From Pseudonocardia nigra (GTDB lineage Bacteria > Actinomycetota > Actinomycetes > Mycobacteriales > Pseudonocardiaceae), in assembly GCF_019396355.1 (NCBI RefSeq), contig NZ_JAHKRK010000005.1, forward strand, positions 1 through 55,379: a stretch of DNA of 55,379 bases, in the 5' to 3' direction. Under the pieces are notes generated by a model, which worked only from the letters and a program-made list of their open reading frames with translations, was not told the DNA's origin and did not search any database. The translations under genes and the position numbers were made by a program. Below are positions 55,010-55,379 of the stretch, in pieces; position 1 is the first letter of the stretch, and each line of letters starts with the position of its first letter.

Positions 55010-55379
55010 ATGTCCAGCAGCGGAAACACCACCACGACGATCGAGCAGGCCGTCATGGCCGCGCTCGCCGGGGTCGAGGATCCCGAGATCCACCGGCCGA
55101 TCACCGAGCTCGGCATGGTCAAGGGCGTCGCGGTGGCCCCCGACGGGCGCGCGCACGTCGGCGTCTACCTCACGGTGGCCGGCTGCCCGATGCGCGACAC
55201 CATCACCAACCGCGTCACCACCGCCGTCTCGGCGGTGCCCGGGATCAGCGCCGTCGACGTCGAACTCGACGTGATGAGCGACGAGCAGCGCACCGAGCTG
55301 CGCCGCGGCCTCCGCCGCACGAGTGCGCCGCAGGGATTTCGGGCATCAGAAGGCATGGACCACTTCACGATCGCGACCG
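55010..55379 (+). CDS. mrp: Mrp-type iron-sulfur carrier, N-terminal part; reading diverges near the window end
   Basis: From the ATG at 55010, residues 1-102 match the DUF59/MIP18 domain of actinobacterial Mrp: VEDPEIHRPITELGMVK, LTVAGCPMRDTITNRV and LDVMSDEQRTELRRGLR. In the family this is followed by a short linker and the P-loop SGKGGVGKS. Here residues 103-123 (from about 55316) are RTSAPQGFRASEGMDHFTIA, which do not resemble the linker in this or the other two frames. The gene is either interrupted or the window ends before a long insertion resolves. Gene order next to DUF1003 and MgtE_N genes supports mrp. Confidence 0.7.
   Translation, partial: MSSSGNTTTTIEQAVMAALAGVEDPEIHRPITELGMVKGVAVAPDGRAHVGVYLTVAGCPMRDTITNRVTTAVSAVPGISAVDVELDVMSDEQRTELRRGLRRTSAPQGFRASEGMDHFTIAT

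Overview
The window is high-GC DNA with dense gene packing, frequent GTG starts and many ATGA/GTGA stop-start overlaps. Gene content and order suggest a mycolic-acid-lacking or related actinomycete of the Pseudonocardia type (inference; no rRNA or other marker gene is present). Two blocks that are separate in Mycobacterium tuberculosis occur here: the Rv0555-Rv0563 menaquinone neighbourhood (menD, an Rv0556-like membrane protein, mgtA, menG, menJ, a grcC-type prenyl synthase, htpX) and the Rv1229c-Rv1238 neighbourhood (mrp, a DUF1003 protein, an MgtE_N/CBS protein, a GSP17M-like protein, lpqY-sugABC). A complete 14-gene nuo operon lies between htpX and menJ.

Layout. 1-2884: tail of a 2H phosphoesterase, an AraC-type regulator, and a divergent ArsR-type/SRPBCC/VOC operon that looks leaderless. 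2889-7764: htpX, an enoyl-CoA hydratase homologue, and korAB (2-oxoacid:ferredoxin oxidoreductase) ending at a strong hairpin terminator. 7775-8900: a one-helix membrane protein, an OmpA-domain protein and a remnant of a SnoaL/NTF2-like gene. 8936-25947, minus strand: nuoA to nuoN followed by a polyprenyl diphosphate synthase. 26039-37249: menJ, menG, an unknown conserved protein, two GT-B glycosyltransferases, an inositol-monophosphatase-like enzyme, an Rv0556-like protein, isochorismate synthase, an odd sensor-kinase-like protein and menD. 37418-40875: an in-frame chimera of a drug/metabolite exporter and an aminoglycoside-phosphotransferase-like protein, a methyltransferase, a metallophosphoesterase and a ParB-like protein. 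41138-45588: the trehalose importer lpqY-sugABC. 45739-49985: GSP17M-like protein, a small zinc-ribbon membrane protein, an acyl-CoA dehydrogenase and an HpcH/citE-like lyase. 50125-51688: an intact insertion sequence. 51690-55379: phzF-like, MgtE_N/CBS, DUF1003, marR-like and the start of mrp.

Functionally the core is a respiration locus. KorAB yields reduced ferredoxin from 2-oxoglutarate, complex I feeds NADH electrons into menaquinone, and much of the menaquinone supply (isochorismate synthase, MenD, prenyl-chain synthase, MenG methylation, MenJ side-chain reduction) is encoded around it. MenA, MenB, MenC and MenE are not in the window.

The least ordinary parts are non-coding or rearranged. 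There are two families of GATC-bounded hairpin repeats (27.5-27.8 kb and 48.3-48.9 kb, one with compensatory changes between copies), a two-orientation array of a short GCGAGTCGCCCGA motif between convergent genes (40.9-41.1 kb), three TGATCA sites spaced exactly 20 bp apart upstream of a zinc-ribbon membrane protein, the exporter/APH chimera, an IS inserted into the stop codon of phzF with the stop restored by the target duplication, and an mrp whose reading departs from the family just before the ATPase domain. No tRNA, rRNA or CRISPR array was recognised. All assignments come from reading motifs by eye; no database search was run.
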